Source of the DNA: Onthophagus taurus
Taxonomy: Eukaryota; Arthropoda; Insecta; Coleoptera; Scarabaeidae
DNA length: 64,000 bases
Assembly: GCF_036711975.1 (NCBI RefSeq)
Contig: NC_091966.1
Coordinates: forward strand, 15,569,501 to 15,633,500
Direction of reading: 5' to 3'
This document shows positions 1 through 11,804 of this stretch, piece after piece. The notes under the pieces were generated by a model that was not told the origin of the DNA, made no database searches, and saw only the letters and a program-made list of their open reading frames with translations. How positions within the stretch are numbered: the stretch's first letter is position 1; each line of letters starts with the position of its first letter. The position numbers and the translations under genes were made by a program.

Positions 1-650
1 CCACGTTTTGAACGGTAGATTAGTATTTTTGATGGCATCACTTATCTCTTCCTTCTACAAGGTCGAATTTTTGCATGTACTATTTGCTTGCTTTGTTCCT
101 GTGCATCTCATCACCCCTGGTATAAGAAGTTTTTATATCCTTTTTCAGATATTCCCCCAGGTCTTCGAGCAGGGTGTCATACTTTGACTCAGAGAGCGCT
201 TCTAATTTAATTCGAACTGTCGCATCCATAATCTTCTTAATAGGTTTCGATAAAGTACACTCAACAGTATTCTATGTTGAGCAGTCAGTGGTTCCACCCG
301 GTATAACTTTGCAATTCTTCCAGTTTCCTCTTGGAGTTATTATCAACTAGAATGACGTCAATCTGTGATGACTTTTCTCCATTTTTGTAGCTGACCAGAT
401 GCTCAACTTTCTTTTGAAAGTTGCAGTTTATCAATCTCAAGTCGTGACGTGAGCAGAATTCTAGGATACTTTTTCCCTCTTTATTTTCGATGCCGTTCCC
501 ATACCCACCGTAGACGCATATGTGCTAGTAATTTTGAAAACATAGCCGTTCAAGTCGCTTAAGACGAATTTAGTCTACCAGATGGTATGTCAGTCATGAG
601 CTCATCCAGATCTTCCAAGAATAACTCCTTTTCCGTTTAGTACACCTCAT
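1..650 (-). pseudogene. LINE endonuclease fragment (RTE-like), broken
   Basis: Read on the minus strand, this stretch gives pieces of the apurinic-type endonuclease domain of an RTE-like non-LTR retrotransposon. Visible blocks are FLEDLDELMTDIP, then GYGNGIENKEGKSILEFC, then VEHLVSYKNGEKSSQIDVIL, in the family order. The SQIDVIL block corresponds to the conserved IDxI motif of these endonucleases. Stops and frameshifts interrupt the reading, and further RT-proximal sequence (DATVRIKLEALSESKYDTLL) continues toward the window start, so the element is cut by the window edge. It is a dead fragment, not a host gene. Confidence 0.7.
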
Positions 651-654
651 CTGA

Positions 655-1420
655 GGTGTACGCAGATGATAGGCTGGCTATCTAATACAAGTTTGACGGC
701 CAAAATACGGTCTGTGTTAGCCATTAGCCAAAGTATAGTAAGCCGAGTTGTGACTAAGATTTCGTCAAAACATCATTTTTTCCTACGAGACATTTACATT
801 GGGTGGACAAAATTGTCGGTATTGGCCAATAGTAATATTGACTGTACTAAATTCTTGTAAAAAGTGTTAATTTCGATTCGGGATTCCCAGCGAGTATCGC
901 TTCATTTTTTAAGGGTGTAACTTTTCAGATGCTCCCTTACAACTTTGCATCTATTTACTTATGCTGCAAATAAAGTAAAAATTTTTGCAAGATTCCGAAT
1001 AAATCTTAAAAGACTAAATTATAATTGGTACATCCACATGGTACCAAGAAATCCTCTTTTGCAAACCTTTGTTTTTTTCTTTCATGTTACCGCCATTATC
1101 ATAAATCTGCAATCGCTAATATTGTGCTTGTGATCACTCAATATTTGTAAAATAGCTTTTGTGAGACTTGCACCAGTTGTATCATCAATTTCTAAAAATG
1201 TAATGAAATATTATTTACTTGTTACGGCATCTTCGGTTATGTCAGTGCATCTTAATATTAGAGAGAGTTGCTCTCTATAGCTTATATCAGGAGTACAGGA
1301 GCTATGATAAACCTTGCCAATAATTGAACTAGCCCTAGAAAATTCTCATTATTTGAGGTAAATAATTTATTAGAAAGCCAGATCTTCAGCTAAATATAAT
1401 GTAATCTACATCAGTCGTTT
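655..1420 (-). pseudogene. hAT-like transposase fragment (ZMYM1/DUF4371 type)
   Basis: The minus strand shows a broken reading frame with RCTDITEDA, then EIDDTTGASLTKAILQIL, then ISDCRF, then FLVPCGC, then FGILQKF. This order (DTTG..L...IL, DCRGQ-like, PCxxHxLNL-like, FFxxLQ) is that of the DUF4371/hAT core of ZMYM1-like transposases. Several stops and frameshifts are present and the catalytic residues cannot be lined up, so it is a remnant. It abuts the LINE fragment to the left. Confidence 0.6.
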
Positions 1421-1608
1421 CAACGTAAACTTTCCTTCCAAATTAACTTTTGTTACAACGGCAATCTCAATTCACCAATAAGATCGCCACCACACCATGG
1501 ATAACTCTGCCTATTCTGCTAACAATACCAGTAATAGTTGCAACTGGAGATCGCAATTTTTCCAAATTAAAATTAAGAAAGACCTACTTGTGATTAACAA
1601 TATTGCAA

Positions 1609-2262
1609 TTAAAAATATTGCAATCTGATACGGTTAACGGCTGGGCAGTGGCATAAAATATGCTTAACCGTCTCTGCTTCCTCCGCACATAGTCGGCATT
1701 CAATATCGTCGACTAAACCCAAGAAGTTGAGCTGTTCTTTTAAGCGGCAGTGCCTAGTAAAGACACCCATTAGAACTTTTATGCTGCTACGGGCAAGTCC
1801 TAAAATATTCCCGGGTTTGACAGTGGCGATATTAATAAACACCTTAGCATGTCTCATTCCAGCAGAACTGGTCCACAGTAGGCGAAGTCTCTCTTCAGCC
1901 CACAGTAAAATTCTATATTTGGCCATCGCAAATGATACACCAACTGTTGGTTCCGGCCCCACAAACGCTTGCCCACTAACGCTGCCCTCTCGTGCTAGCT
2001 CATCTGCCGCTTCATTGCCAGCAACCCCAGAGTGACCCGGAACCCAGATCAAAGAAACTCTGTTATCACAATTCAATGTGTTTAATGTTCTCTTACAACC
2101 ATTAACCAGAGCCGACACCGTTTTCATGGCTTGAAGCGCCTGGAGAGCGGCTTGACCGTCTGAGAAAGTTCTTACTGTCATGTTCTTCAGCCCTCTCTCA
2201 AGAAGGATTTTAGCACCCATGTCAGTAGCAAATACTTCCGCCTGGAATACAGTACAGTATAC
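1609..2262 (-). pseudogene. RNase H end of a non-LTR retrotransposon
   Basis: An open frame of about 203 codons on the minus strand, extendable upstream through VFQAEVFAT. It contains the RNase H signatures TFSDGQAALQAL and WVPGHSGVAGNEAADELA. It ends with a Cys-rich CRLCAEEAETVKHILCHC segment typical of the 3' end of I/Jockey-group LINE ORF2. The reverse transcriptase part is missing, so this is a 5'-truncated copy. The truncation point near 2262 coincides with a perfect palindrome (2247-2274). Confidence 0.85.
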
Positions 2263-2280
2263 TGTACTGTATTTTCTATA

Positions 2281-2713
2281 GAAGCTTTCGGACTTAACCG
2301 TGCGTCTTTAAAAAAGAGTCACGATCTTCCCAAACAAGTCCGAAGTATTTTTTTACTTTAAAAATACCTATCCAACACTTAAAAATAAAAAAGAAAATCA
2401 AGGACGCTTATTAAGTGGCCATGCATAAGAATTTTATGCACTGCCACAGGCATATAATACCAATTATATAATTGATTGTATAATAGAATTGTGTCGTTTG
2501 TAAAATTTTTAAATACAGCAGTGTTCATTTCTTGATAATAATTTTTGTGAAATCTTGGCATCTGGTTTGGCATTTTAACGCGTCATTGATTTTCTTTTTT
2601 ATTACTGTGTGTTGGATAGGTTTTTTTTAACTAAAAAAATACTTCGGACTTGTGTGGGAAGAAGGTTACAACATGATATCTGAATTGAACGCACGGTTAA
2701 GCCCAAAAGCTTC
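2281..2713. mobile_element. MITE with ~110-bp terminal inverted repeats, TA target site
   Basis: The ends GAAGCTTTCGGACTTAACCG (left) and the reverse complement of its near copy (right) pair over roughly 110 bp with mismatches. Both sides are flanked by TA. There is no transposase in the 200-bp middle. Size and TA duplication suit a Tc1/mariner or pogo-derived MITE. Confidence 0.7.
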
Positions 2714-4473
2714 TAGTTCTAGATCTAATAATAGAGTTAGTACTAATATTAATTCATAAAAAATAGTTATCCTGAAAAATTGTAAACGATTGATAGTTTC
2801 AAAACTAACTTTTAGTATTCACTGTCGAATATCTGTGGACAGCACCCTGTATATTAGCCATTTTATTGAAAATACGCAAATATGCGCAATTTATTTTTTT
2901 GGGAACGGAAAGTACAGGCTTCAAACTAATATATAAATAAACTAATAAATATCGCGTATTCAAAATATTCGCATTTTCAAATAAATTGAAATAGTCAGTT
3001 ATGCATCCAACATTACATAAATTTAAAAATGATCTGATTTGCGCCTCATCCACTGAATAGACAATCTCCATACATGTTACGAGCTAAAGTCCATCCTTAA
3101 GGCCGTTACTGCGTATAAGAAAACCTTTTATAGCAATTTTTTTGTCTCAAACTTCAACTCTCTGCTGGCAACTAACTTTACACTCATTTTGCGATAACTT
3201 AGTGAGTGCAACTTGGAAATAACGTACAAATGAATACTAGTAAAACGGACTTTACATTAAATTTATATAATATGTTAGAAAACTTAAAATTTTTAAAGTA
3301 TGAACATGTTGATTTTCCTTTTAGCTTGGTTGGTTGCATAATATGCCGTTTATAGTACATAATATTTCCTATTGTTTTAACACAAATATGAAACAACAAA
3401 TGTTATTTCATCATATAGAATATCTTCTCATCATCATTATCTTTGACTTGATATGTGATAATATTTGCTAATATTTTGTGTAACTTTTTATTCAATTTTT
3501 TTCTGCAACAATAAGTGTAATAATCCGTTCTGATATAATAATTCGAAACTCCTATGTCTCCAGTCTTCTTCTTCCTCTGGATATACAACCCTTGGTAAGT
3601 TTTGGCTTCCTCAACCATTCTATGCCATGCCTGTCTACTCCTAGCTACTCTCCACCAGACTCTTTATGTCGTCCAATCATCTTTTATAAGGTTCCTCTAG
3701 GTCTTTTCTCTGTTGATTTCCAGTTGTAAGGATTTTTGCACTTCTATCATCTTCCATGTCTCCAGTAAAACTATGTAAAAAACATTCTAGGAATTTCTTA
3801 AAGGGAGTTACACATGAACTGCTATGTTAATGATTTGCAAAATATTTCCAATTAATTTTATATTATTACATGCAACCTGTTTTACTTGAACGTAATCTAT
3901 AAAAAATTCTACTATCTACTGATCCTTATCTTTAGTATGTACATTCACTGTCCTGGAATTTTTAATATATTTCCTAAAACTAGTAAATACATTAAACGTT
4001 TTCTTATCATCTGAATATGCTCTATTCTCCTATACATGTGACCAATATAAAAACAGTCTTGTTTCGTAACTTACGATAAGTGCGTAAATAAAAGATCGTC
4101 AAATAAAATGTGAATGAACTACAATCATAAAATGCACTAAAAAAAAACACTTCATGCACAGACGCTGAACTCGCCGAGTTTATTTTTAATATCACTCATT
4201 TATCGCATATATGCATTAATTTACACACGAGTTATTATAAACGATTGTGGGTTGCGTTTGGAATTTAACTTTCGTCTCTGTTTCATTTTTACTCATTTTT
4301 TTCGAGACAACACAATCGATAAGCGGTCAGTTTTAATGTGTTAATTTTTAATGAGAGCCCCAATAATTAAAATGCGTCGTCGAGGATACAGCTGTTTTAT
4401 GTGTACAATGTAAAATACGTAATTCGAATAAATTTTTGGCAATTGGCAATAAACAGGACCTTGACTTAAGAAA
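2714..4473. other. Gene-free upstream region with LINE 3' scrap
   Basis: No coding exon was recognised. On the minus strand at about 3550-3790 a broken frame reads DDIKSLVESS then VEEAKTYQGLYIQ, the typical C-terminal tail of RTE-like LINE ORFs. The rest is AT-rich without a feature I can name. The 3' part must contain the promoter and leader of the RagC gene, but no clear TATA or initiator was identified. Confidence 0.5.
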
Positions 4474-7400
4474 ATGGTGAGTTGGAGGTTATGTTAAGAA
4501 AATAATATCACCTTTTTTATTAAATTGTGTGATTATAGTCGTATCAAGATGATGATGAAGGTGTTGGATATGATGAACATGTTGGATCTTTTCCAAAGGA
4601 GTTTGGATATGGTGGATTTGATGGTGAACATGATATTACGATACCATCAACTGGAGAACAAAAACCTCGGATCTTACTTATGGGTTTAAGACGGTAAAGA
4701 AAAACGTTTTGAAAGTATTGTTTTAATTTTAAATTGATGTATAGATCTGGGAAATCGTCTATACAAAAAGTGGTCTTCCATAAAATGTCACCAAATGAGA
4801 CTTTGTTCCTCGAAAGTACAAATAAAATCGTCAAGGACGATATAAATAATTCTAGTTTTGTTCAGTTTCAAATTTGGGATTTTCCTGGTCAAATTGATTT
4901 TCTTGACCCTAGTTTTGATTCTGATATGATTTTCGGTGGATGTGGGGCTTTGGTTTTTGTAATTGACGCTCAGGTAATAAATAATTTAACTGCAATTCTA
5001 AATTATATTTAATTAAAATTTTAGGATGAGTACATAGAGGCTTTACAAAAATTAAATTTAACAGTAACAAAAGCGTATAAAGTAAATCCAAACATAAAAT
5101 TTGAAGTTTTTATTCATAAAGTGGATGGATTAGTGGATGATTGCAAAATGGAAACTCAAAGAGATATACATCAAAGATCAAATGATGATTTAAATGATGC
5201 AGGTTAAAACAATTTTTTTTGTTATGTTATAATTATATAATAATGATATTTTATTTTAGGATATGACCAAATCCATCTTAGTTTTCATCTTACCTCTATT
5301 TATGATCATTCTATATTTGAAGCTTTTTCAAAAGTTGTTCAGAAATTAATACCACAATTACCGGCGTTGGAAAATTTATTAAATATATTAAATACAGTAA
5401 GATACTTAAATATTTAATTTTTATTACAGTAAAACCTCGTTAAAACTGACTGAATATAATAGACAAAATATTTTTAAGTCATCTTATTAATATTATCTAT
5501 TTAATACACTATCAGTATGTTTAAATAAGTATAAATGTTAACACTCATAGATAAAATCCAACTCAGGTTATTCCCTATGTTGTTCTATTCCATGTTTGCA
5601 GATAAACTCAGGATATTCCCCAATTTGTCTATATGATATATAAATCAAGGACGGTAGTTCTAGTTTTAATTGTTATTTAGCGCTAGATTGTCGTATATTT
5701 TTTATTGAACTAAAAGTGGAACTAACACTAGGGGGGTTTAGCCATTTTAAGAGACATATGGCTAAACTCGAATGTTTCTAGTTCTAGGTCTAGTATTAGT
5801 TCTAATTTATTTATTTATTTATGTCATGTGGGTACAGAAACAGGTCGAACCCAATAACACTGTACCACAAACATCCAGTTGTACACAAATAAAATTACAG
5901 TTAACAATAATAATAATGAATTAATATTAATGGTACAAAAGTGAATCGAAAGGAAAAAACTAAAACTAAGTCTAGTTGATATAAATATAGGATGTTTCAT
6001 AATATATGCGCAGGACTTCAGGATGTGATAGCTTGTCCAAAAATTTGAAAAAAAGTTTCTATCTACTTACCCTCTAAAATGCACCATTTTCGAGATACAG
6101 GTGTTGAAATTTAATAAAAAAAATTGATTTTTTGCGAATATCTCCGGAACCGTTTATCGTACAGAAAACAGCTTTTGTGAGCATTTTCTACTCATAATAA
6201 GTCATAATTGGTGAAGATTTTGAAAGGGTAGTTGTTGTTTTTCTCCCCCAACTTCTACGCCACTGGAAAAAGCATGGTTTTGAGACGTCCATTTGAACCG
6301 GTTTGGTCATGAATCATTTAAAGGTCAACTAAATTTTTGGACAAGCTATCACATCCTGAAGTCCTGCGCATATATTATGAAACAGCCTGTATATCACATA
6401 TCAAATGAACGCTCGGGGCAATATACCAATTGCAGCAAAGAGCAATTTTTTAAATTTATGCATGGAAAAAATGCTGCAACAGATCTATGTTAACACGATT
6501 TGCGTAAATCGTCAAAGCGAAGTAATCTCGTAGGAACATGAACGTATGTAGAACCGACAAGCATTGGAGAATCATACTTGTTCAAAAGTTTACATAAATA
6601 TAACACGGTTGTGAAGTTAGCCATAGATTCTAGCCATAGATTTTAAAATCGAAAAATGACCAATTTCTGCAACTCGAAACGCAAATTAAAATTCATATTT
6701 GAGTTTAGCGGTCTTAGAATAACCCGTTTACAAAAATTTACGGGGGGGTGTTTTCATTTAAGGGAGTAAAAAAATCCCAAAGTTGTGAACATCGCGTGCG
6801 CGCGTATACTATTCGACCAAAATCGAAAAATGACTAATTTCTGCAACTCGAAACGCAAATTAAAATTCATATTTGTGTTTAGCGGTCTTAGAGTAACCCG
6901 TATACAAAAATTTACGGGGGGGTGGTTTCATTTAAGGGAGTAAAAAAATCCCAAAGTTGTGAACATCGCGTGCGCGCGTATACGTTTCGACCAAAATCGA
7001 AAAATCACCAATTTCTGCAACTCGAAACGCAAATTAAAATTAATATTTGAGTTTAGCGGTCTTAGAATAACCCATATACAAAAATTTACGGGGGGGTGTT
7101 TTCATTTAAGGGAGTAAAAAAATCACAAAGTTGTGAACAACGCTTGCGCGCGTATACTGTTTGACCAAAATCGAAAAATCACTCATTGCTGCAACTCGAA
7201 ACGCAAATTAAAGTTCATATTTGAGTTTAGCGGTCTTAGAGTAACCCGTATACAAATATTTACGGGGGGGTGTTTTCATTTAAGGGAGTAAAAAAATCAC
7301 AAAGTTCTGAACATCGCGTGCGCGCTTGGAAATTCAGAGTTTTTGATTATTAGGTTGAAAATATGTAAGAACGGATGTGAGAGTGTAGGGGCGCAATCGT

Positions 7401-10400
7401 TGACTAAAAATGTAGGAATCTCATCTGGGCCAATTGTAGCCTTTGTCTTGAATTTTTTGAAAGATTCAACCATTTCGTCGTAACTGACTTCGGAGATACC
7501 AAAGGTGACAGAATTAGTATCATAAACAGCGTGATCGTTACCAGTAGGTTACCAAATGATGCAGGACAGTACATAGCCTCAAAATGATCGACAAATAAGT
7601 TAACTACTGTTGGCAAATCGGACACACTTAAGAGAGCCTGGAAATCTTATATTGTTTCTGCTTATATTAACAAAACGCCAAACGTTTTTTGGTTCTTTTC
7701 TTATGTCCCTTAGAGATTTGACATAAACTTGTGCGATGATATCTGCAATGAGTTTTTCTATACAATTTATGGTGGTGTTTTTTTAATCTAAGCATTCTTA
7801 TTAGGTTAATTGAATACCATACAGGATATTTCGAGCTTGCATGCTTGCCCTCAGATTTAAGTACGTGAGCGTCCAGGTCGTTGTATAATGCTTCATAAAA
7901 AACATTACAGTATTGTTCAACCGATGATAACGTAAATAGATGAGTCCAGTCGATGTTAAGCAGTACCTCGTACATGTCAGGCAGATAAGATAACATCTCG
8001 AGCTATCAAATGTGTAGGCACCGTTACCGAAATAGTAAGTAGTAATGCCGATTGGTAATTATCTTCTCGTACCAATGTAAAGTCTGAGTGTTTAATTTGA
8101 AACTCAAGTTTGAGGAAGCAAGTATCAAATCAAGAGTTCTATCAATGATATTCATTACATTATTTAATTGCAGAAAGTCATTATTACTTCAATATTAAAA
8201 TCACCCATGACTATGGTATCCAAAGACATATCCAACATTGATTCAATGTAATCGAAGGTGTAACTATACATACATTCCTCCAGGTGTAACAGGTGGGAAA
8301 TAGCAGACAACAATGTTAAAGGCCGATTTCGTCTTTTTAAAGTCAATCCGTACAGCTTTCAAGTCAATTGATTCAATAGGACAGGAGGCAATCATGATAT
8401 TCGAAGTAGCAACTCCGGAATTAACAGCCAGTAACATCTCTCCACCCTTATGGAAAGATCGATCACATCTAAAAACGTCATACCTGTCTGGAAAGATCTC
8501 GTAGTCTAGGACGCTCTTCTTGACCCAAGTTTCACTGAGAGCAATAATATCAAAGTCGGATGCATCGACCGAAGTAAAAAATTTGTTTTGATAGTATATG
8601 TTGTACTCTTTCCGTTGGGAAGTTACTAGTTTTTCTTAATAATTCTCGGACATCCATTAATGAACTGTATTCTTAAATTATTTTCACCGTATTCAAAATC
8701 CGCATCTAACAAGGGAAATGAACAATCAAAGAAAATTTTGCGTAAACTTGTGGATGGGGCTCATTGGAAATAATTTAATTGGTCCTTATTTTTTACCGGA
8801 TGGTTTAACTAGCGCAGCATACAATGAATTTTTACATAACAATTTAATAGGCCTGCTTGACCATGTACCTTTAGAAAACAGATGTAATGTGGCTTTCCAG
8901 ATGAATGCCTTGCACACTATTCCCAAAATGTAAAAAATTCATTAAATGAAATGTTTCCTAATGGTTGGATTGGGAGAGGAGATCTAATTCCATAGCCTGC
9001 AAGGAGTCTTGATTTGACGCCCCTTGATTTTTATGTGTGGGGCCACATGAAAGAACATACACCTAACATACACCCTATGTTTACACAAGTCAACTCTAAG
9101 GATGAATTAATAGAAAAAATCAAAAACGAAGCATATGTTTTAAAAACGTTAATTACAATTACCCCCCCATAAATTTTTGTATAGGGGTTGTTCTAAGATC
9201 GCTAAACTCAAATATGAATTTTAATTTGCGTTTCGAGTTGCAGAAATTAGTCATTTTTCGATTTTGGTCGAACAGAATACGCGCGCACGCAATGTTCACA
9301 ACTTTGGGATCTTTTTACTCCCTTAAATGAAAACACCCCCCCGTAAATTTTTGTATACGGGTTATTCTAAGACCGTTAAACACAAATATGAATTTTAATT
9401 TGCGTTTCGAGTTGCAGAAATTAGTCATTTTTCGATTTTGGTCGAATAGTATACGCGCGCACGCGATGTTCACAACTTTGGGATTTTTTTACTCCCTTAA
9501 ATGAAAACACCCCCCCGTAAATTTTTGTATACGGGTTATTCTAAGAGTGCTAAACTCAAATATGAATTTTAATTTACGTTTCGAGTTGCAAAAATCGGTC
9601 ATTTTTCGATTTTTAAATCTATGGCTAGAATCTATGGCTAACTTCACAACCGTAAATATAACATATCCCCACAAAAGCGACGCTGACAGGGTTAACATAC
9701 GAAAAGAAGTGTAAGTTGATTCGTAATCAATGTAATGAACGGAAAATTTAAAACAAAGGTATTTGAGCAATTTAGATTTAATACGCTCAATTCTAGATTT
9801 ATGCGAGTGATACTGAGGATTCCAAAGGACGCTGTAAAAGTTAAGTGTGCTGTAGACATCAAATCACAAAATAGAGATTTCTAATTGCATCAATGTTAGA
9901 AAAATCTACCGTGGATCTCATAATAAATCCTAACATACACCAGGCTTTGGAGACAACAGTATCAATATGTTGACAAGAATCATCCACTGGGTATATTCAA
10001 ACAAGTTACTCTCAACCAAGCGACCAGCAAAAAAACCATGTTGTCTACAATTGATTTTAGACTTACGGGCAAAGAATAGACGTGCATGAACTACTTTCTC
10101 AAACACTTTCCCAAATGCTGGCAAAATAGATATGGGGCGGTAATCAGATATAACACCACAGTCCCTACATTTAAAAATGGGAAGAATAAAAGCCCGCTTC
10201 CACAATGAAGGAAAAACACCCATTATTAATGAAGCATTAAATAAAATAGTTAAAGCAAGGGACAGAGAATATGAATATTCCTTGATTAAAATTAATGGAA
10301 TACCATCAGTTCCATTCCATGATATCCGCACGTTTCTTAAACTTAGCAAAAGCCAAAAACACCTTTGGGTCAGATTGGATATTGCTTTCAGCTCTTTTAA

Positions 10401-11804
10401 CATACTCCATGTAATTATGATGGATTAGATACTTTGCACGACTCCTTAGAATTGAAAAAGTGAGGTCGGTTGCCAAAACGTTTCTATTTACAGTGCGCCC
10501 TCCTTTTCTCTCGAATTACTTTAATGGTATTATATGAAATCCAAGTAAAAAACCGTTGATAGCTTTGCGTTTTAAAGGGACAAATTCACGTATAGCAGTT
10601 TTAACATAGTTATAAAAAATTTGAACAGCGTCGTTGATATCACGACCAGCGAGCTCTGATCCCCAGTCAATTTCGTTACAGTACTCATTTAATTCAAGAA
10701 ACCAAGCTTCTTTAAAACAAGAAGCATCACCATGATGTATAGGTAATGAACGAGTAAAATGAGTTGAGCAAGAAAACTCAAGAGTGGAGTGCGCACTGTC
10801 CTGAGGAAGTAATGGATCACTACAAAGAGAGATTTGATATACAACGGTACAATTAGTAATAACAAGATCAAGTATGTTTAAAGAAGATTTTTTATATACC
10901 CCACGATAGTACTTAAGGGTAAAGAAAACTTTACTTTATTTTAAGTACTAGAACCATTGCCTTGGCAGCACATCTGCGTCGGTTTCTAAGTCTGAAGACT
11001 AAACCCGAAACTTTCTAGTTCTAGATCTAGTGTTAGCTCTAGTTTTATTTGTTATTCAGCATTGACGTCTAGAACAGGCCTTCGATTTGTGCACCTGTTT
11101 CCGGGATGTAGCAGTCCTCTTACATTCTACCGTCCTTGGTTTAAATAGACTGAAAAAAAAGCCACATAGACTGAACGCAACGCTAGCTGTCCAAATTTGT
11201 GTGCATTAAAATTTTGACTTTTGGCTATAACGAACACTCCCTTCTCCGTATTAATCCGTTATATCGATGATTTACTGTATTAATATTTTAATTTTTTTAG
11301 AATTCAGCAATAGAAAAATCATTTCTTTTCGATGTAGTATCTAAAATTTATATAGCAACAGATTCAACACCTGTAGATATGCAAAGTTACGAGTTATGTT
11401 GTGATATGATTGATGTGGTAATTGATGTTTCTTGGATCTATGGAATAAGAGATGATCAAGAGCCGGCAGCTTTTGATGAACAAAGCTCTAGTCTGATTAA
11501 ACTGAATAATGGGACCGTTTTGTATTTGAGAGAGGTTAATAAATTTTTGGCGTTGGTTTGTATTTTAAGAGATGATAATTTTGATCATAAAGGTAAAAAT
11601 ATTTTTTTTAACTCCACAACAATGTTAAAAAAAATATTGTTTTTAGGTACAATTGATTATAATTTCTTATGTTTCCGTGGAGCAATTCAAAAAGTCTTTG
11701 ATTTACGAAACAAAATGCAATCCTCAGCAATGAACAATTCAACTGGAAGTCCTCTAACTAATGGAGAAACTAGCTTAAGTGATAATGCCTTAACTTTGCG
11801 ATAA
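4474..11804 (+). CDS. RagC: Ras-related GTP-binding protein C/D (Rag GTPase)
   Basis: Seven coding exons: 4474-4476, 4539-4693, 4745-4973, 5025-5202, 5260-5396, 11301-11592 and 11647-11804. All have GT-AG borders and matching phases, giving 383 aa, the usual RagC length. Visible motifs are a P-loop GLRRSGKS (50-57), WDFPGQ switch II (97-102), the HKVD guanine-specificity motif (160-163), and a C-terminal roadblock-type dimerisation half. In the family, RagC/D pairs with RagA/B on the lysosome and recruits mTORC1 when amino acids are present. Exon 1 contributes only the ATG. Intron 5 is 5.9 kb and filled with transposons, whereas the others are 51-62 nt. The reading frame is intact across every junction, so the gene is probably functional. 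The identification is very secure. Confidence 0.97.
5990..6390. mobile_element. ~400-bp MITE with ~50-bp TIRs
   Basis: GGATGTTTCATAATATATGC at the left end and GCATATATTATGAAACAGCC at the right end are inverted copies. The pairing continues through GGACTTCAGGATGTGATAGC. Flanks are TATA-like, consistent with a TA target. It has no coding capacity, and a mariner-type MITE is the likely class. Confidence 0.75.
7380..8640 (-). pseudogene. LINE endonuclease-RT fragment inside foldback 1
   Basis: On the minus strand the order is: an endonuclease piece ([12 protein letters not shown]), then the EN-RT linker ([20 protein letters not shown] and [20 protein letters not shown]), then the start of an RT domain ([12 protein letters not shown]). 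This is the layout of Jockey/CR1-group LINE ORF2. Stops and frameshifts are present and the RT core is absent. It may be cargo or a later insertion, since no target duplication was found for it. Confidence 0.65.
8717..9150 (+). pseudogene. Tc1/mariner-superfamily transposase C-terminus, broken
   Basis: The plus strand reads [18 protein letters not shown], then [12 protein letters not shown], then after a frameshift [20 protein letters not shown], then [16 protein letters not shown]. The QHDGAPAH-like and PARSPDLTPLDF-like blocks place it in the IS630/Tc1/mariner superfamily and mark two catalytic acid regions. The first aspartate block reads FQMN rather than QxDG, so it is inactive. It lies just inside the right arm of foldback element 1. 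Confidence 0.75.
9664..10930 (-). pseudogene. Jockey/CR1-like LINE fragment split by foldback 1
   Basis: The minus strand carries part of the endonuclease-RT linker (about 10900-10440). It then has RT blocks [51 protein letters not shown] and QHGFFAGR, ending in frameshifts. This is the fingers/palm start of a non-LTR RT. The C-terminal tail seems to continue at about 6400-6595 ([20 protein letters not shown]), on the other side of foldback 1, because the foldback's 9-bp duplication joins the two pieces. Confidence 0.7.

Larger units (their letters stand above)
6605..9653. mobile_element. Foldback/MULE-like element 1 with 9-bp target duplication
   Basis: Termini ACGGTTGTGAAGTTAGCC (left) and its reverse complement (right) are flanked by the 9-bp duplication AAATATAAC (6596-6604 and 9654-9662). 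Long inverted arms are made of tandem subrepeats of about 163-175 bp, about four units at 6640-7340 and three at 9160-9640. Each unit contains a G-run (ACGGGGGGGTG) and a GCGTGCGCGCG block. The middle holds a decayed LINE and a mariner-type transposase remnant. The architecture matches Drosophila foldback elements, which also make 9-bp duplications. The insertion splits an older LINE (sequence resumes at 9663). Confidence 0.85.
5427..11277. mobile_element. Composite pogo-like insertion bounding RagC intron 5
   Basis: The left end TA-CAGTAAAACCTCGTTAAAAC and the right end, whose reverse complement starts CAGTAAATCATCGATATAAC, resemble pogo/Tigger termini and are each next to TA. The pair spans almost the whole intron. 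Inside both ends lie diverged inverted copies of ACCGTCCTTG and of CTAGTTCTAG-rich sequence. Other transposons are nested between them. No intact pogo transposase was seen. Treating both ends as one element is inference. Confidence 0.45.

Noticed and set aside
1727-2035. 102-codon plus-strand ORF
   Set aside because: Complementary shadow of the LINE RNase H frame on the minus strand.
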